A stretch of 5,552 nt of DNA from Chloroflexota bacterium (lineage in GTDB: Bacteria; Chloroflexota; Dehalococcoidia; Tepidiformales; Tepidiformaceae). Positions 5,001-5,552 of this stretch are shown piece by piece. How positions within the stretch are numbered: position 1 is the first letter of the stretch; the number at the start of each line of letters is the position of its first letter. The translations under genes and the position numbers were made by a program. Below the pieces are notes generated by a model. The model was not told where the DNA came from, searched no databases, and saw nothing but the letters and a program-made list of their open reading frames with translations. The stretch is taken from positions 1-5,552 of the forward strand of contig JANXYE010000330.1 of the NCBI GenBank assembly GCA_025350285.1, in the 5' to 3' direction.

Positions 5001-5552
5001 GCGATCAGCCGGAAGACGGCATCGAGCATCGGCCGCAAGATCGCCCCGAGCGGGTTGATGGCCCCACCGGTGGCCAGTGGGAGGATGAGCAGGATGATGA
5101 TCCCGGCCGGCCCATACTGGCGTAGCGGTTCGATTTGCTGGCGCAAAGCAGACGGGATGATGCCGAGCATGACGTCGAACCCGTCGAGCGGGGGGATGGG
5201 GATGAGGTTGAACACCGCGAGGGTGACGTTTAAGAAGACCAGGAAGACCAGCCCGAGCCCGACGAGTTCGCTTCCGCTCGCGTTCCCGATCTGGTTCAGG
5301 CTGGTGGGCGCGTCGAACAGGCCGAGGCGCAAGGGGATGATGGCGATGGCGGCGATGAGGAAGTTGGAGAGCGGCCCGGCCGCGGCGACGAGGGCGCGGC
5401 CCTTCACGGGACCCGGGCGCAGCCGGTAGGGGTTCACGGGCGTCGGCCGCGCGAAACCGAAGCCGGCTACGAACATCAAGACGGTACCCATCGGGTCGAG
5501 ATGCTTCAGGGGGTTGAGTGTCAGCCGCCCAGCTCTCTTGGCGGTATCGTCA
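4997..5552 (-). CDS. Site-2 protease family (M50) intramembrane metalloprotease, N-terminus beyond the window
   Basis: The frame stays open from the TGA at 4997-4999 to the right edge, giving 184 visible residues. The in-frame ATG at 5489-5491 is internal, because conserved family sequence [18 protein letters not shown] (visible residues 3-20) lies before it. The HExxH zinc motif, normally near the N-terminus, must be off the window. The second catalytic motif is visible as [10 protein letters not shown] (115-124), with D123 the expected zinc-binding aspartate. Hydrophobic segments suggest membrane helices at about 53-73, 95-119 and 147-162, with the [12 protein letters not shown] loop before them. 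Such proteases cut transmembrane substrates, often anti-sigma factors, inside the membrane. This one looks like the short form without a PDZ domain, as far as can be seen. It is coupled to the HD gene by a 4-base overlap. Confidence 0.92.
   Translation of the reverse strand, partial: DDTAKRAGRLTLNPLKHLDPMGTVLMFVAGFGFARPTPVNPYRLRPGPVKGRALVAAAGPLSNFLIAAIAIIPLRLGLFDAPTSLNQIGNASGSELVGLGLVFLVFLNVTLAVFNLIPIPPLDGFDVMLGIIPSALRQQIEPLRQYGPAGIIILLILPLATGGAINPLGAILRPMLDAVFRLIA

Noticed and set aside
5489..5491. ATG as the start of the M50 protein
   Set aside because: Conserved family residues continue upstream in frame to the window edge, so this Met is internal.

Overview
This is a GC-rich bacterial chromosomal window holding seven protein genes, two of them cut by the window edges. 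No single gene fixes the organism. High GC, frequent GTG starts, a tandem pair of Uma2-family nucleases, a LysN-like aminotransferase and an archaeal-TrmB-like sensor domain suit Chloroflexota or a similar soil or thermophilic lineage. That placement is an inference.

Layout. Positions 1-2273 form a minus-strand block: a PLP-dependent aminotransferase (1041-2273) followed by two tandem Uma2/DUF820 PD-(D/E)XK genes (441-1013, and 1-399 which runs off the left edge). The gaps are 27 and 41 bases, so the three could share one transcript from a promoter near 2307-2312. That promoter has a perfect 16-base palindrome where a -35 box would be.

Positions 2274-2851 are a 578-base gap between divergent genes. 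It carries a short transposon-like element with 19-base imperfect terminal inverted repeats (2427-2585). A large GC-rich hairpin (2585-2690) abuts it, and a 12-base direct repeat (2580-2591 and 2729-2740) lies around the hairpin.

Positions 2852-4434 are a plus-strand run of three small proteins: a PLD-fold sensor domain resembling the TrmB C-terminus but with no DNA-binding domain, a VOC/glyoxalase-fold protein, and a SnoaL/NTF2-like protein with a structured leader. They look like independent small-molecule-binding or enzyme units, and no shared pathway is evident.

Positions 4515-5552 are on the minus strand. A site-2-protease-type (M50) membrane metalloprotease enters from beyond the right edge, and its stop codon overlaps the GTG start of an HD-domain phosphohydrolase by four bases. 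These two are very likely translationally coupled.

I found no clear new multi-gene system. The best second-look items are the mosaic Uma2 pair, the mini-transposon with its adjoining hairpin, and the M50-HD coupling.
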